Positions 1 through 9,000 of a stretch of DNA of 64,000 bases are shown one piece after another. The stretch is from Pseudomonas sp. FeN3W (GTDB taxonomy: Bacteria; Pseudomonadota; Gammaproteobacteria; Pseudomonadales; Pseudomonadaceae), in the NCBI GenBank assembly GCA_030263805.2, contig CP136011.1, forward strand, positions 845,735 to 909,734. The letters run 5' to 3'. Within the stretch, counting starts at the first letter, position 1, and each line of letters opens with the position of its first letter. Both the position numbers and the translations under genes were made by a program. Under the pieces are notes generated by a model. The model saw nothing but the letters and a program-made list of their open reading frames with translations. It was not told where the DNA came from and searched no databases.

Positions 1-974
1 AAGTCTGGGTCTTCCTGCACTGTTTTTCTAAACAAGGGGTGGCCGGTGACTTCCTTCAGTCTTTCTGGCTTGTTCATCAATGCATTTGATAAATGCATAA
101 GTGATTGCAGGTCGACTGATTCACTATAATCATCAAGAAGCTGAAGCAGTAAATCTTCCATGCAGTCTTCTGCCATGAACTTGGGCTTTGCAGACATTTT
201 CGCCACTGCATAAAACAGCTCTTTTCCTTTAATTCCGCGAACATCTTCACCGACTGAATCCGGCAATGTACGAATAACAAAGCTAATAAGTCTAGCCATA
301 CAGGGAAAGGTTTTTGGTGAAATCGTTTTCTTATCGAGGCCATCCAGAAGTTTTGCTATCAAATCAATTTTTGATTGTCCATTTACCGCCCGAATTGAAT
401 CCATCAGGACATCATTGCTATACACAATGAAAGAGAGCTCTGCGTCATTCACTTTGAATAGCTCAGTAAGCTTCGTCATTAATGTGTCAATAGTTTTATC
501 TATTTGCTGTTGAGAGCAGCCTAGATTCAAAAGATTATCGAGTATAAAATCCGTTCGCATGCCTGCGCCAAACAGGTCAATAACCATCAACCTCTCAATA
601 TACATGGAGGTCACTGGAGGCAGGGCCTCATCGTTCAAGGCATAATATGCATATAGCACAGAAGCACAATGCATGTTTTTCTTAATGTTCTCAGCCAAGT
701 AATCAGTGCCACGCTTTAATTCAACTCCTAGCTGCTTTATGAAATGCTTTCCATAAAAGTCGATGTATCCCATTGGATTTTTAAGTATTTTATTTTTATA
801 GTTTTCCTTGTACCATGCAGAAATTTCTCTGGGGAAGTAATTATAAGAATTAATTACGCCCGAAAAAAGATCATCCATGGTTACTGACGGATCTAAAGGT
901 GAAAGCCCATTATCCAAAGCAGCACATAGCTTAGTTAATCCGTCTATGTGCTTTTCTATACAATTATTTATCAT
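1..974 (-). CDS. Orphan helical protein, 3' end beyond window
   Basis: An open frame runs from the ATG at 974 to the left edge with no stop, giving 324 visible codons. The protein is hydrophilic and predicted mostly alpha-helical, with no signal peptide or membrane segment, and I recognise no family. It begins 3 nt after the stop of the gene at 978-2105 and has no clear Shine-Dalgarno of its own, so it is probably co-transcribed and translationally coupled to that gene. Its style (large, Lys/Asp/Leu-rich, AT-richer than the recA region) matches the other orphan proteins at 5, 24, 38-45 and 52 kb. Whether it carries their C-terminal motif cannot be seen here. Confidence 0.8.
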   Translation of the reverse strand, partial: MINNCIEKHIDGLTKLCAALDNGLSPLDPSVTMDDLFSGVINSYNYFPREISAWYKENYKNKILKNPMGYIDFYGKHFIKQLGVELKRGTDYLAENIKKNMHCASVLYAYYALNDEALPPVTSMYIERLMVIDLFGAGMRTDFILDNLLNLGCSQQQIDKTIDTLMTKLTELFKVNDAELSFIVYSNDVLMDSIRAVNGQSKIDLIAKLLDGLDKKTISPKTFPCMARLISFVIRTLPDSVGEDVRGIKGKELFYAVAKMSAKPKFMAEDCMEDLLLQLLDDYSESVDLQSLMHLSNALMNKPERLKEVTGHPLFRKTVQEDPD

Positions 975-977
975 TAT

Positions 978-2105
978 TTATATACCAAATTCATGAGCAG
1001 CAAGGTGTTGCGATGCACCCTTAATCCTGAGCTCTTTCGGATCTATCCCCATTTCATCAAAATGCTCAAAAGCGCGCTTAACTACACCATGTGCTCTACA
1101 GGCATCGATATAGGCTACTGCAAAACGACTAAAACGGTCATTCGTCGACACCGCGCAATCAGATATTAAATCGCCAATAATTTTTGTTTCTAGTTTGAAA
1201 TTATCATTTACAGCATTTTGGCAAACCATCTCAATATCTAAGTCAATAAAATGGTTTACGTAAAGGGATATCGCCGCAATTATAACGGCGTTACGCTGTA
1301 GATTTGTGCTGGCGCTCTTAATAGATGCAAGCCAGGCATCAGCTGACGGGTATAGATCAGTTGATCTGTAAAAGTTATAAATTGATGTTTCATCCCAGGT
1401 CTGTATTAGAACATCATCGATTAATTTAGGATAGCCATTGAGCAATGCGTTTACCCTGAGCTTTTCTAGAACCTCATATTTAAGAATAGCCTTAGTTCCA
1501 ACTTTAACGCATGCCGACTTAATAGTTCTAAAATATGACTCCATTGCATCTTCAGACAGCAAAGAGTTAGGCATTTCAATACACGCTTCTGCAAGCACAT
1601 TAGAATTTCTTAAAAGCGAATGCAGAACCTCAGCGTTCAACAATTCATCGTCCAAAACGTACATCAATTTCATGAATTCTTGAAGGTATAATTCATGTCG
1701 ATTGTTTAAATAATAGACGTCAAGTTTTTGCATGAAGGAGCAAAGATCATCTCCATTGAGGAGATTAACTCGATAGCTTTCGAGCACGTAACGAAAAGTG
1801 CTTGCTTCCAGATCCGTATGTTTATACGGAATTTGGCACATTGTTCTCATCCACGGCAGGTGGACTAGAAGATCTGGCAAAAAATGCGCGACTAACGATA
1901 TATCCCTCAGAAGAGGCTCGAACACACTGGTCGCAATATTCTGTTTGATGCGGCCCGTGTTAACACCACAATCTTCTGCAATTCTACAGTTATCCTCAGC
2001 CTCTTTAAAAAGACTCCTGGCGAGCTCTAAATCAATATTACAACCGAGCTCTACAAAAGGCTGGTAAATCTCTTTTAACTTTGCAGATAAAGCTAGTGCG
2101 TTCAT
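978..2105 (-). CDS. Orphan helical protein with C-terminal hydrophobic motif
   Basis: A 375-aa cytoplasmic, mostly alpha-helical protein of unknown function. The ATG at 2105 is preceded by a good ribosome site (AGAGGAG, 6 nt upstream). It has no catalytic motif or membrane segment. Its last residues are HLAAHEFGI, so it belongs to the set of proteins here ending in x-hydrophobic-x-[ILV]. It forms an operon with the partial gene at 1-974 (3-nt gap). The distance to the small gene upstream (2155) is about 50 nt. Confidence 0.8.
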   Translation of the reverse strand: MNALALSAKLKEIYQPFVELGCNIDLELARSLFKEAEDNCRIAEDCGVNTGRIKQNIATSVFEPLLRDISLVAHFLPDLLVHLPWMRTMCQIPYKHTDLEASTFRYVLESYRVNLLNGDDLCSFMQKLDVYYLNNRHELYLQEFMKLMYVLDDELLNAEVLHSLLRNSNVLAEACIEMPNSLLSEDAMESYFRTIKSACVKVGTKAILKYEVLEKLRVNALLNGYPKLIDDVLIQTWDETSIYNFYRSTDLYPSADAWLASIKSASTNLQRNAVIIAAISLYVNHFIDLDIEMVCQNAVNDNFKLETKIIGDLISDCAVSTNDRFSRFAVAYIDACRAHGVVKRAFEHFDEMGIDPKELRIKGASQHLAAHEFGI

Positions 2106-2154
2106 ATTTTCTCCTCTAGATACATTCTAGAAGGTACGACGCACTTACCACCAG

Positions 2155-2349
2155 CTAATTCGACGGATTCTCCCATTTCACGCGAATCACCGCTTGGTGA
2201 AGCGCGTTCTTTTTGTCTCGATACTCGATGTGCGTGAGGGTTGCCTTATTGCCACAGCGATCCTCGAAAGTGGCTTCCCATGTTCGCTCAGTCTTGCAGC
2301 CAGGCTGAGCAAAGAAGGGGATGTGTGGCGTGATTGGATGTTGCTTCAT
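2155..2349 (-). CDS. Small hypothetical protein, 64 aa
   Basis: A 64-aa protein with a proper ribosome site (GAGG 7 nt before the ATG at 2349). It has two cysteines (Cys-18 and Cys-32) and a beta-type composition. It lies 37 nt downstream of trxA on the same strand, separated from it by a GC-rich hairpin at 2362-2378, so it may be read by readthrough from trxA. I recognise no family. The + strand frame over the same bases (2194-2454) lacks a ribosome site and runs into trxA, so the minus strand is preferred. Confidence 0.55.
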   Translation of the reverse strand: MKQHPITPHIPFFAQPGCKTERTWEATFEDRCGNKATLTHIEYRDKKNALHQAVIRVKWENPSN

Positions 2350-2361
2350 GACTGCCTCGAA

Positions 2362-2378
2362 GGCCGCGCTAGGCGGCC
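2362..2378 (-). terminator. GC hairpin after trxA
   Basis: GGCCGC-CTAGC-GCGGCC forms a perfect 6-bp stem 9 nt past the trxA stop. No U-tract follows, so it is at best a partial terminator or an RNA-stabilising 3' hairpin for trxA. Confidence 0.35.
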
Positions 2379-2386
2379 ATTAAGTC

Positions 2387-2710
<324 letters not shown>

Positions 2711-2768
2711 AGCAGATCTCTTATTGAAAATAGCGCCATCACATAATGGCGCCTTTTTCGATTGTATA

Positions 2769-4226
2769 TTAATTGACAGCGGAAAGTTGAGCCAAAATTT
2801 CAGCTTTCAGCACTGGATCCGCCTCAATGTTGTCGCGAGAGACATCTCGCCCACGACCAATTGTATTGCCTTTGTACATGATCCAGGCGTGTTTCTGTTC
2901 AAGAATACCCTGCTCCAGTGCGCGCTCGAACCAGGAGGAAGATGCCAACTGCTGGCTCACATTGATGGTTTGCTCTGGTGCTTTCGAGACTGCCGCCCCG
3001 ATTTCTCGGCTGACAATTTCACCACGAGCGACGCTATCTCCTGAGCCAGCCATTCGTTGCGGACTGGCTTCTGCGCTTAACGGGCGCTCTGTAGCAGGGC
3101 TCTCACCAACTTCGATCCGAGATTGAGATCGAGCAGGGACAAACTGAGGCGATGCCTGAGCTGACTTGAAAGCCGGGGAAGCGGATGGTGCCGCAGTAGG
3201 CGAAGACTCAACTGCAACAGGCGCAGGGCTGCGCGAAGGAAGCAGTTTGCTGCGAAGCGAGGCCTCGATGGATTGAGCGGCTGATGGGTTCTCACGCAGG
3301 AAGCTCTTGACGTTGTTCTTGCCCTGGCCAACCTTTTCGCCGTTGTACGAATACCAGGCGCCGGCTTTTTCGATAATGCCGTGGGTAACGCCCAGGTCGA
3401 TCAACTCGCCCAGCTTGCAAATGCCTTCACCATAGAGGATCTGGAATTCAGCCTCACGGAAAGGCGGAGCAACCTTGTTCTTGATGACTTTGACACGGGT
3501 TTCATTACCAATGACATTGTCACCCTCTTTCACGGCGCCCGTACGACGGATGTCCAATCGAACAGATGCGTAAAACTTCAACGCATTGCCACCTGTGGTG
3601 GTCTCCGGGCTTCCGAACATCACGCCGATCTTCATTCGGATCTGGTTAATGAAAATGGCAAGGCAATTGCTTTCCTTGATGTTGCCGGTAATCTTGCGCA
3701 GGGCCTGGCTCATAAGTCTCGCCTGGACGCCAATGTGCGAATCACCCATTTCGCCTTCAATCTCTGCTTTTGGAACCAAAGCGGCAACCGAGTCGATGAT
3801 CAATACATCAACAGCGCGCGAGCGTACCAACATGTCCGCAATTTCCAGCGCCTGCTCACCGGTATCTGGCTGAGAGACGAGCAGATCATCCACGATCACA
3901 CCGAGCTTGGCAGCATAGTCAGGGTCAAGCGCATGTTCCGCGTCAATGAACGCACAGGTCTTGCCTTCCTTTTGCGCCTGAGCAATGACGGAGAGGGTAA
4001 GGGTCGTCTTGCCCGACGATTCAGGCCCAAAGATCTCAACGATGCGCCCGCGTGGAAGTCCGCCGATGCCCAGAGCAATGTCCAGATTCAGAGAACCGGT
4101 AGAAATCGAAGGGATTGGCTCGCGAGGTGAATCACCCAGGCGCATGACCGCGCCTTTTCCAAATTGACGCTCGATTTGTGAAAGCGCTGCACTGAGCGCT
4201 TGCTGCTTGTTAGCCTGAATAGACAT
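2769..4226 (-). CDS. recA: RecA recombinase with duplicated C-terminal domain
   Basis: A complete RecA core: Walker A GPESSGKT (res 67-74), Walker B VLIIDS (141-146), loop L1 EGEMGDSHIG (157-166) and loop L2 FGSPETTTGGNALKFYAS (204-221). It forms ATP-dependent filaments on ssDNA for strand exchange. It has 485 aa against about 350 for usual RecA. After the normal C-terminal domain (about 273-323, GAWYSYNGEKVGQGK) comes an Ala/Pro/Ser-rich linker (about 331-430). A second, diverged copy of the same motif follows (432-481, HAWIMYKGNTIGRGR). The ATG at 4226 follows a GGAGCC ribosome site. Its promoter (4254-4281) is embedded in a TTGAC-N5-GTCAA palindrome, and no LexA-type box is seen. Confidence 0.96.
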   Translation of the reverse strand: MSIQANKQQALSAALSQIERQFGKGAVMRLGDSPREPIPSISTGSLNLDIALGIGGLPRGRIVEIFGPESSGKTTLTLSVIAQAQKEGKTCAFIDAEHALDPDYAAKLGVIVDDLLVSQPDTGEQALEIADMLVRSRAVDVLIIDSVAALVPKAEIEGEMGDSHIGVQARLMSQALRKITGNIKESNCLAIFINQIRMKIGVMFGSPETTTGGNALKFYASVRLDIRRTGAVKEGDNVIGNETRVKVIKNKVAPPFREAEFQILYGEGICKLGELIDLGVTHGIIEKAGAWYSYNGEKVGQGKNNVKSFLRENPSAAQSIEASLRSKLLPSRSPAPVAVESSPTAAPSASPAFKSAQASPQFVPARSQSRIEVGESPATERPLSAEASPQRMAGSGDSVARGEIVSREIGAAVSKAPEQTINVSQQLASSSWFERALEQGILEQKHAWIMYKGNTIGRGRDVSRDNIEADPVLKAEILAQLSAVN

Positions 4227-4253
4227 AGTGGGCTCCTGGTGGACAGTGCTGCA

Positions 4254-4281
4254 ATAATAGCCATTTTTGACGTTATGTCAA
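4254..4281 (-). promoter_or_regulatory. recA promoter with palindromic operator
   Basis: Read on the minus strand: -35 TTGACA (4281-4276), 16-nt spacer, -10 TATTAT (4259-4254). The -35 is the left arm of the perfect palindrome TTGAC-ATAAC-GTCAA (4267-4281). The same 15-mer recurs unchanged at the ter promoter (62763-62777). Binding there would block RNA polymerase. Confidence 0.75.
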
Positions 4282-4298
4282 TAGATAGCATTGGCGTA

Positions 4299-4326
4299 TT
4301 GACACTTTGCCAATGCTTGCTATTAT
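4299..4326 (+). promoter_or_regulatory. Promoter of sigma factor gene with half-conserved operator
   Basis: -35 TTGACA (4299-4304), 16-nt spacer, -10 TATTAT (4321-4326). The -35 starts TTGAC-ACTTT-GCCAA, a one-mismatch version of the TTGAC-N5-GTCAA palindrome. The same GCCAA variant recurs at 6346-6360. It is back to back with the recA promoter, with 17 nt between the two palindromes. Confidence 0.65.
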
Positions 4327-4355
4327 GAATGACATCAATTGGATGGATCTACACC

Positions 4356-5159
4356 GTGAACAACCTGCAAGCCTCTACCGAGCAACTTAACAACTGGGCA
4401 ACCGCATACAAGGAGCACCAGGATGCGCATGCATCAGATTGCCTGATGCGAGCCTTAACGCCTCTTGTTTATAAGCACGCCAGGCGATTTGCGGGTCACG
4501 ACGAACACATGCTGGAGGACATGGTTCAGGAAGGCTATATGGCTATTCTTCATGCGACCAAAACCTTCGATCATGCTAAAGGCGAGAGCTTCTTTCCATT
4601 CGCCGCAACCTGGGTCGTGCGCACTATTCAGAACTACAGCCTCAAGAACTGGCGAATGATCAGAATCACTGATAATAATTCGGTTAAGCGCGCGTATACA
4701 CGCATGTCAAAGCTTTTAGGCGATTCCACCAGCCTGTCCAATGAGCAAGCTCAGGCATTGGCGGATGAGCTAGGGGTCGACATTCAGCACGTTCGTCTTG
4801 CTTACGGCCTTCATGCATGCAAAGAAGTGTCTGCCAACGCCCCATTAAGCGTTGAAAATGGTGCTGAAGGGTTTTGTCTCCAGGACTTGTTGGCAGATCC
4901 AGAGTCGCCCGAGCTACTGGTAGAGCAGGCTATGGAAATGAAAGAGACGCGCCGCAGGGTTGATACCATTCTGGGTGCTTTGGCTGATCGTGAAAAAATG
5001 ATCATCCAGCGTCGGATCATGGTTGAGGAAGAGGGCGACGCCTCCAAGCTAAAAGACCTTGGCGATGAGCTTGGTGTCAGCCCTCAGCGAGTCAAGCAGC
5101 TCGAAGCCCAGGCCATCAAGAAAATGCGCGCAGTGAGTCACCTGGCAATGGCCGCTTAA
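4356..5159 (+). CDS. Sigma-70 family factor, RpoH-like
   Basis: An RNA polymerase sigma factor of about 267 aa. Region 2 is visible as a DMVQEGYMAILHATKTFD stretch followed by FPFAATWVVRTIQNYSLKNWR, the RpoH-like order. Region 4 ends in an HTH (LKDLGDELGVSPQRVKQLE). The RpoH-specific box after NWR is diverged (MIRITDNNSVKRAY), so target promoters may be plasmid-specific. I place the start at GTG 4356 because the -10 ends at 4326, so the in-frame ATG at 4329 would lie upstream of the expected transcript start. The GTG has GGAT upstream. It is divergent from recA with a related operator. It could be a stress-type sigma for the plasmid's own genes. Confidence 0.88.
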   Translation: MNNLQASTEQLNNWATAYKEHQDAHASDCLMRALTPLVYKHARRFAGHDEHMLEDMVQEGYMAILHATKTFDHAKGESFFPFAATWVVRTIQNYSLKNWRMIRITDNNSVKRAYTRMSKLLGDSTSLSNEQAQALADELGVDIQHVRLAYGLHACKEVSANAPLSVENGAEGFCLQDLLADPESPELLVEQAMEMKETRRRVDTILGALADREKMIIQRRIMVEEEGDASKLKDLGDELGVSPQRVKQLEAQAIKKMRAVSHLAMAA

Positions 5160-5232
5160 TTCCCCTCTCCGCTGTTGGCCTCTGGGATTGCTCATGACCT
5201 ATACTGCTCCTATACGAACAGTTGAGGTATCC

Positions 5233-6330
5233 ATGTCAGCACTAAGGTTTCCAAGTCAAGAATACATTACCCCATCCCAAATCAGGCCAGATCATGTCGA
5301 TGAGATCATGCGGGTTTTGAGCGGCGACGTCACCACCAAAATGATTGCGAGGATGATGCTTGTTGACAGTAATGGTAAGTACGATCCAGCATCTCTTCTT
5401 GGGCTTGGGCTAAAAACGGATAGAGGGGATATCATCGACCAACTCTACTTTCTGGAAATCTATGTTAGTATAGGTTTCCAGAAGATGGTTAGTCAGGCAA
5501 TGTCTGACTTAGATCTACGTACACAAATCATCCATAATACAAATATGCGCGATGATATCCTCAAGGGGGTATTTGTCGATTATGTAGATAACAATCTTTG
5601 CAGGGATAATCGAGGTAAGCTTTTCACAAAAACCGCGCTTACACATTACCTCAAGAATGAGGAGAACTGTGAGCAGCTCATGTCCAGTGCGCTTATACAC
5701 GGTGATGTGCAAGCTCTTGAATTGCTATTGACCCATAAATATCTTAAAAAGTACCAGTCAAAGCTGGAACTCGTAAGTTTTTGCAGTTCGAAAAAGATAA
5801 CCCCTCACCCAATCCATCAAATTGAATGCCAAGAGCGCCTCACTGACTCAGCTTACCTGAGAAAAATTTTGGCACTCGAAGGTGCTGAGCTGAAAGGATT
5901 TATCGAGAACGATCAAAGACCTGAACTTGTGATGAAACATGGAAGTCTTGTCATCGAATCACTGTTCAGATCTGGAAAATCAGTAAGAGACAAGGCACTC
6001 TCAGATTTACTGACAGCCTGGATTGCACACGGCGTTGATTGGTATGAGGGCATGGCTAATGCGTTTGGAAGCCCCCTGGACAGGGTTGATGTAGCCAACC
6101 GTGAGAAGCAGCCGCTGCGCGAAATAGCCGATTTGCTTGACAAGAAAGCTGAGAACTCCAGCCTTTGCGCACTGATTCTAAAGGCACTACCGGCTGAGCT
6201 GAAAATCGCCTATTGCACGACGCCGGCAGAGGCCAACAAGCTATACAAGGTGACAAAGGATGAATACCTGAGACCTTACGTCAGCAAATCGCTTCTGAGG
6301 GAAGAAATTAACTCTGGATTTGACATCTGA
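5233..6330 (+). CDS. Orphan helical protein with C-terminal hydrophobic motif
   Basis: A 365-aa cytoplasmic helical protein of unknown function. The ATG at 5233 has TGAGG 6 nt upstream, which is better than the longer TTG frame at 5188. It ends LLREEINSGFDI, the hydrophobic-x-[ILV] ending shared by other orphans here. It lies between the sigma factor and the AAA+ gene, the same orientation, but the AAA+ gene has its own promoter. No domain is recognised. Confidence 0.75.
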   Translation: MSALRFPSQEYITPSQIRPDHVDEIMRVLSGDVTTKMIARMMLVDSNGKYDPASLLGLGLKTDRGDIIDQLYFLEIYVSIGFQKMVSQAMSDLDLRTQIIHNTNMRDDILKGVFVDYVDNNLCRDNRGKLFTKTALTHYLKNEENCEQLMSSALIHGDVQALELLLTHKYLKKYQSKLELVSFCSSKKITPHPIHQIECQERLTDSAYLRKILALEGAELKGFIENDQRPELVMKHGSLVIESLFRSGKSVRDKALSDLLTAWIAHGVDWYEGMANAFGSPLDRVDVANREKQPLREIADLLDKKAENSSLCALILKALPAELKIAYCTTPAEANKLYKVTKDEYLRPYVSKSLLREEINSGFDI

Positions 6331-6345
6331 TTTGATGCGGCATAA

Positions 6346-6373
6346 TTGACATTCTGCCAAAGGTGAGTATAGT
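6346..6373 (+). promoter_or_regulatory. Promoter of AAA+ gene with variant operator
   Basis: -35 TTGACA (6346-6351), 16-nt spacer, -10 TATAGT (6368-6373). The overlapping TTGAC-ATTCT-GCCAA is the same one-mismatch operator form as at the sigma-factor promoter. Confidence 0.6.
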
Positions 6374-6406
6374 GTTCTCATCGAGGCATTCACATCAGGA
6401 TCACCC

Positions 6407-8200
6407 ATGCGCACCACTCGCGGGCAAGCAATCAATTATTTCGCGCCAGAACGTCGCAACGCGCCAAGCACCAAGCCATTGGCCAACGAGCAAAGTGAAC
6501 GGATGGAAGAAATTCTGCGCGAATCGATGGCGCATACGTCGCAGGAAGGCGCTCACCATGGCTTTGTGGTTTTTGAACACGAAGATGCTGAGTGGATTTT
6601 CCTCGAAGAGTATTACTGCAAGATGGTCGTTGCCAGGACGCTAAAAACGCTTGGCCTCTCATCGTCGATGAGCAGCGCTATTTTCAGTTCGAATATGCCA
6701 GAGTTCATTCGTGTGGATTTTTTGATTCACCACTTCGTTGCGCTTGCTCAGAAGGTTATGCAGGATCAAGAGGATTGCACCTATGCGCTCATGGCATTCG
6801 TGGGTGAAAAGCTTGGAATCAAGCAAAGCTGGCCAGATGCTGAATGCACGGTAAGCTTCTACTCCTATTTCTTGATGCTCAGAAGCTGCGTCGGCAAGCA
6901 CCTCATCGATCACAATCAGGGTATCGTTTTCAAGCTCAAATCCATCAGCTCGTACGAGGAAATGACTGGGCTTGAGATGTATATTTCAGGTGAGGTGCTG
7001 ATGCCATTTGGTGGCCAGGCACTCATCACTGGTTTTAACCTCAACGTTCCGTTTTTCGCGGACATGGGATTGTCCGATCTTCCGCTGGTGCCGGCATCAA
7101 AAGAGCTATGCATGAGCGCAGGCAAGCGAGGCAGGAACCTGATTGAAATCCTTGGTACGGCAGGTGCGAGCTATCTCAGCTGCAATGGGCAGGCATTTCG
7201 CCCAGGCTTCATGGGAAGCAAAATTGCTGTGTCTGTTCAAAGCCGTGTAATGGCAGACCCTCAGGGTTGCCGTGAGGTCGAGCCTCAGTTGTTCGAAGAC
7301 CTGTTGGGCCTGTACAAGATGCGCCTGATCGACGAGGACAACATCAAGCTCGTTATGCCGAAAACAGATGATGATTTTGCTCTGTTGACACCGTTTTTTC
7401 CGATCTACTCGCTGACAACTTCTGAATGGCTGATGGGCCGCAGCCAGGATCTTTCAGTAATCGATTTTGCCCCACAGATCTTCGATCAAATGGTACTTCC
7501 TGCACAATCAAAGCGTCACATAAAGGCCATTGTGACCCAGGGGTGTAACAGCATTGATTTCATTGCTGGCAAGGGTGCTGGCGCAGTATTCCTACTTGAT
7601 GGAGAGCCAGGAACCGGCAAAACCCTGACCGCAGAGGCGACGGCAGAGATGCTTTTGCGCCCCCTGTACAAGGTTAGTCTCGCTGATCTTGGGGCAAACA
7701 TTGGGGCGCTGGAAGGGGCATTGACCAATATTCTTCGACTGGCTGAGCGGTGGAGGGCGGTCTTGCTGATCGATGAGGCAGATGTCTTCATGCAAAAGCG
7801 GGACAATGAAAACATCGAGCGCAATGCAATGGTAGCGGTATTCTTGCGACTGCTTGAGTACTACTCGGGCGTGCTGTTCCTGACAACCAATCGCGGCCAG
7901 GACATCGATGAGGCATTCCTGTCTCGCTTGTCGCTTGCGCTGCACTATTCTAAGCTCAGCGAGCAAAGCCTGAAGGCCATCTGGGAGATCCTGCTGACCC
8001 GCGCTGGCATCGTCCTGCAAGCCGATCAGCTGGAAACCCTGGCCAAGCTCAATTTCAATGGACGTGAGATCAAGCACCTCATTGCTAACATGATTTCGCT
8101 AGCCGCCTACGATAAGCAGCCACCAGGATGGGATCAGCTCAATGAGATGATTGAGTCATTCACGACATTCCGGGCCTCTTTCAACCGCTCAGCTGCCTGA
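6407..8200 (+). CDS. AAA+ ATPase with unknown N-terminal domain
   Basis: A 597-aa protein. The C-terminal third is a single AAA+ module: Walker A GEPGTGKT (about res 400-407), Walker B VLLIDEADVF (about 452-461), sensor-1 LTTN and a putative arginine finger in DEAFLSRLS. The 390-residue N-terminal part is unrecognised and probably binds the substrate or partner. AAA+ rings of this kind remodel or unfold proteins, but the substrate here is unknown. The start follows AGGATCACCC. It is downstream of a promoter carrying the variant operator shared with the sigma-factor gene, so the two are probably co-regulated. Confidence 0.9.
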   Translation: MRTTRGQAINYFAPERRNAPSTKPLANEQSERMEEILRESMAHTSQEGAHHGFVVFEHEDAEWIFLEEYYCKMVVARTLKTLGLSSSMSSAIFSSNMPEFIRVDFLIHHFVALAQKVMQDQEDCTYALMAFVGEKLGIKQSWPDAECTVSFYSYFLMLRSCVGKHLIDHNQGIVFKLKSISSYEEMTGLEMYISGEVLMPFGGQALITGFNLNVPFFADMGLSDLPLVPASKELCMSAGKRGRNLIEILGTAGASYLSCNGQAFRPGFMGSKIAVSVQSRVMADPQGCREVEPQLFEDLLGLYKMRLIDEDNIKLVMPKTDDDFALLTPFFPIYSLTTSEWLMGRSQDLSVIDFAPQIFDQMVLPAQSKRHIKAIVTQGCNSIDFIAGKGAGAVFLLDGEPGTGKTLTAEATAEMLLRPLYKVSLADLGANIGALEGALTNILRLAERWRAVLLIDEADVFMQKRDNENIERNAMVAVFLRLLEYYSGVLFLTTNRGQDIDEAFLSRLSLALHYSKLSEQSLKAIWEILLTRAGIVLQADQLETLAKLNFNGREIKHLIANMISLAAYDKQPPGWDQLNEMIESFTTFRASFNRSAA

Positions 8201-8221
8201 GCATTTTCCAGGAGAAGCAAG

Positions 8222-8575
8222 ATGCTGGCGCTCGAAGAATTAACTGAGCAGCAGAAGATGGACTACGCGGCCAAAGCCATCGGAGAGAAGTTACTTTGGC
8301 CAAGTATCGATGATCTGGCGCCAACAATGGAGTCAACGTTTCAGTATTGGAAGCCCAAAGACGATGACGGTGACGCGCTTCGACTCTCCGCAAGGCTAAG
8401 CATCCAGATCGAATACATCGGCCCCTCCACAGGCCCGGTAACAGAGGTAAATTGCTATCCACGTGGTCGCGGCGATTGTGGCGCTATCAAACCGGTTGGT
8501 AATGACAGGACTCAAGCAACACGTCTGGCAATCTTCGAAGCGGCTGTTCTGCTTGGAATGTCGATGAAGGTATGA
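8222..8575 (+). CDS. Small hypothetical protein, 117 aa
   Basis: Follows the AAA+ gene by 21 nt with a strong ribosome site (AGGAGA), so it is probably in the same operon. The protein is mixed alpha/beta with a central beta segment and a C-terminal helix (ATRLAIFEAAVLLGMSM). The layout vaguely resembles small phage NinX-type proteins, but I cannot assign it. It has no membrane segment. Confidence 0.7.
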   Translation: MLALEELTEQQKMDYAAKAIGEKLLWPSIDDLAPTMESTFQYWKPKDDDGDALRLSARLSIQIEYIGPSTGPVTEVNCYPRGRGDCGAIKPVGNDRTQATRLAIFEAAVLLGMSMKV

Positions 8576-8593
8576 GCTTTGTTCGCCATTGCC

Positions 8594-8618
8594 GTCCCGC
8601 TTTCGACGAAAGCGGGAC
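8594..8618. terminator. Long hairpin between convergent genes
   Basis: A perfect inverted repeat GTCCCGCTTT/AAAGCGGGAC lies between the rightward 8222 gene and the leftward HTH gene. There is no clear U-tract on either side. It may be a Rho-independent-like or processing hairpin serving both genes. Confidence 0.4.
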
Positions 8619-8731
8619 AGCCTGGCTCCCAGAACGCTCTTCATTGGCCGCTAGAAGGTGAACGCACGTTGCCGTGTTGGCAACGCCATGGCAGGATTCT
8701 TTCGCGCTGTAGATGCTTCGCTATGCAGCCT

Positions 8732-8983
8732 TCATTTACTACGTGCCCGTGTTCGCACGGTCACCGTGACATCGATCTCGCAATTAGCGTTGGCCAGCAA
8801 CTCGATCAGTGAGTCCGCTGAAAACTTGTCCATCTGCCCATTAAACAGATTGCTCATGCGAGGCGCACTGACTCCCAGGCGTCTTGCGGCATCCCCCTGC
8901 GTCCAGCCGTTTGCAACGATGATGGCCATCAGACGCTGGCGAAGCACTTCTTTAACCTCTGCCAGCAAGCTGCACTTTTCCAT
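8732..8983 (-). CDS. XRE/HigA-type helix-turn-helix regulator
   Basis: An 83-aa protein with an HTH: GWTQGDAARRLGVSAPRMSNLFNG, recognition helix about res 39-47. It ends in a short beta/basic tail (VTVTVRTRARSK). This layout matches the HTH_37/HigA-like antitoxin-type regulators. No RelE/HigB-type toxin is adjacent; the gene before it (9001) is longer and unrelated. The ribosome site is GGGAG. It is second in an operon behind 9001-9570 (17-nt gap). It is one of the few candidate DNA-binding proteins that could read the palindromic operators. Confidence 0.8.
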   Translation of the reverse strand: MEKCSLLAEVKEVLRQRLMAIIVANGWTQGDAARRLGVSAPRMSNLFNGQMDKFSADSLIELLANANCEIDVTVTVRTRARSK

Positions 8984-9000
8984 TTTTTTGCTCCCAAAAT

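Noticed and set aside
3381..4130. 249-aa open frame antisense to recA
   Set aside because: It mirrors the conserved RecA codons, has no ribosome site, and high-GC codon structure explains it.
4227..4330. LexA (SOS) box at recA
   Set aside because: No CTG-N10-CAG type site with an AT-rich centre is present; the only palindrome is TTGAC-N5-GTCAA.
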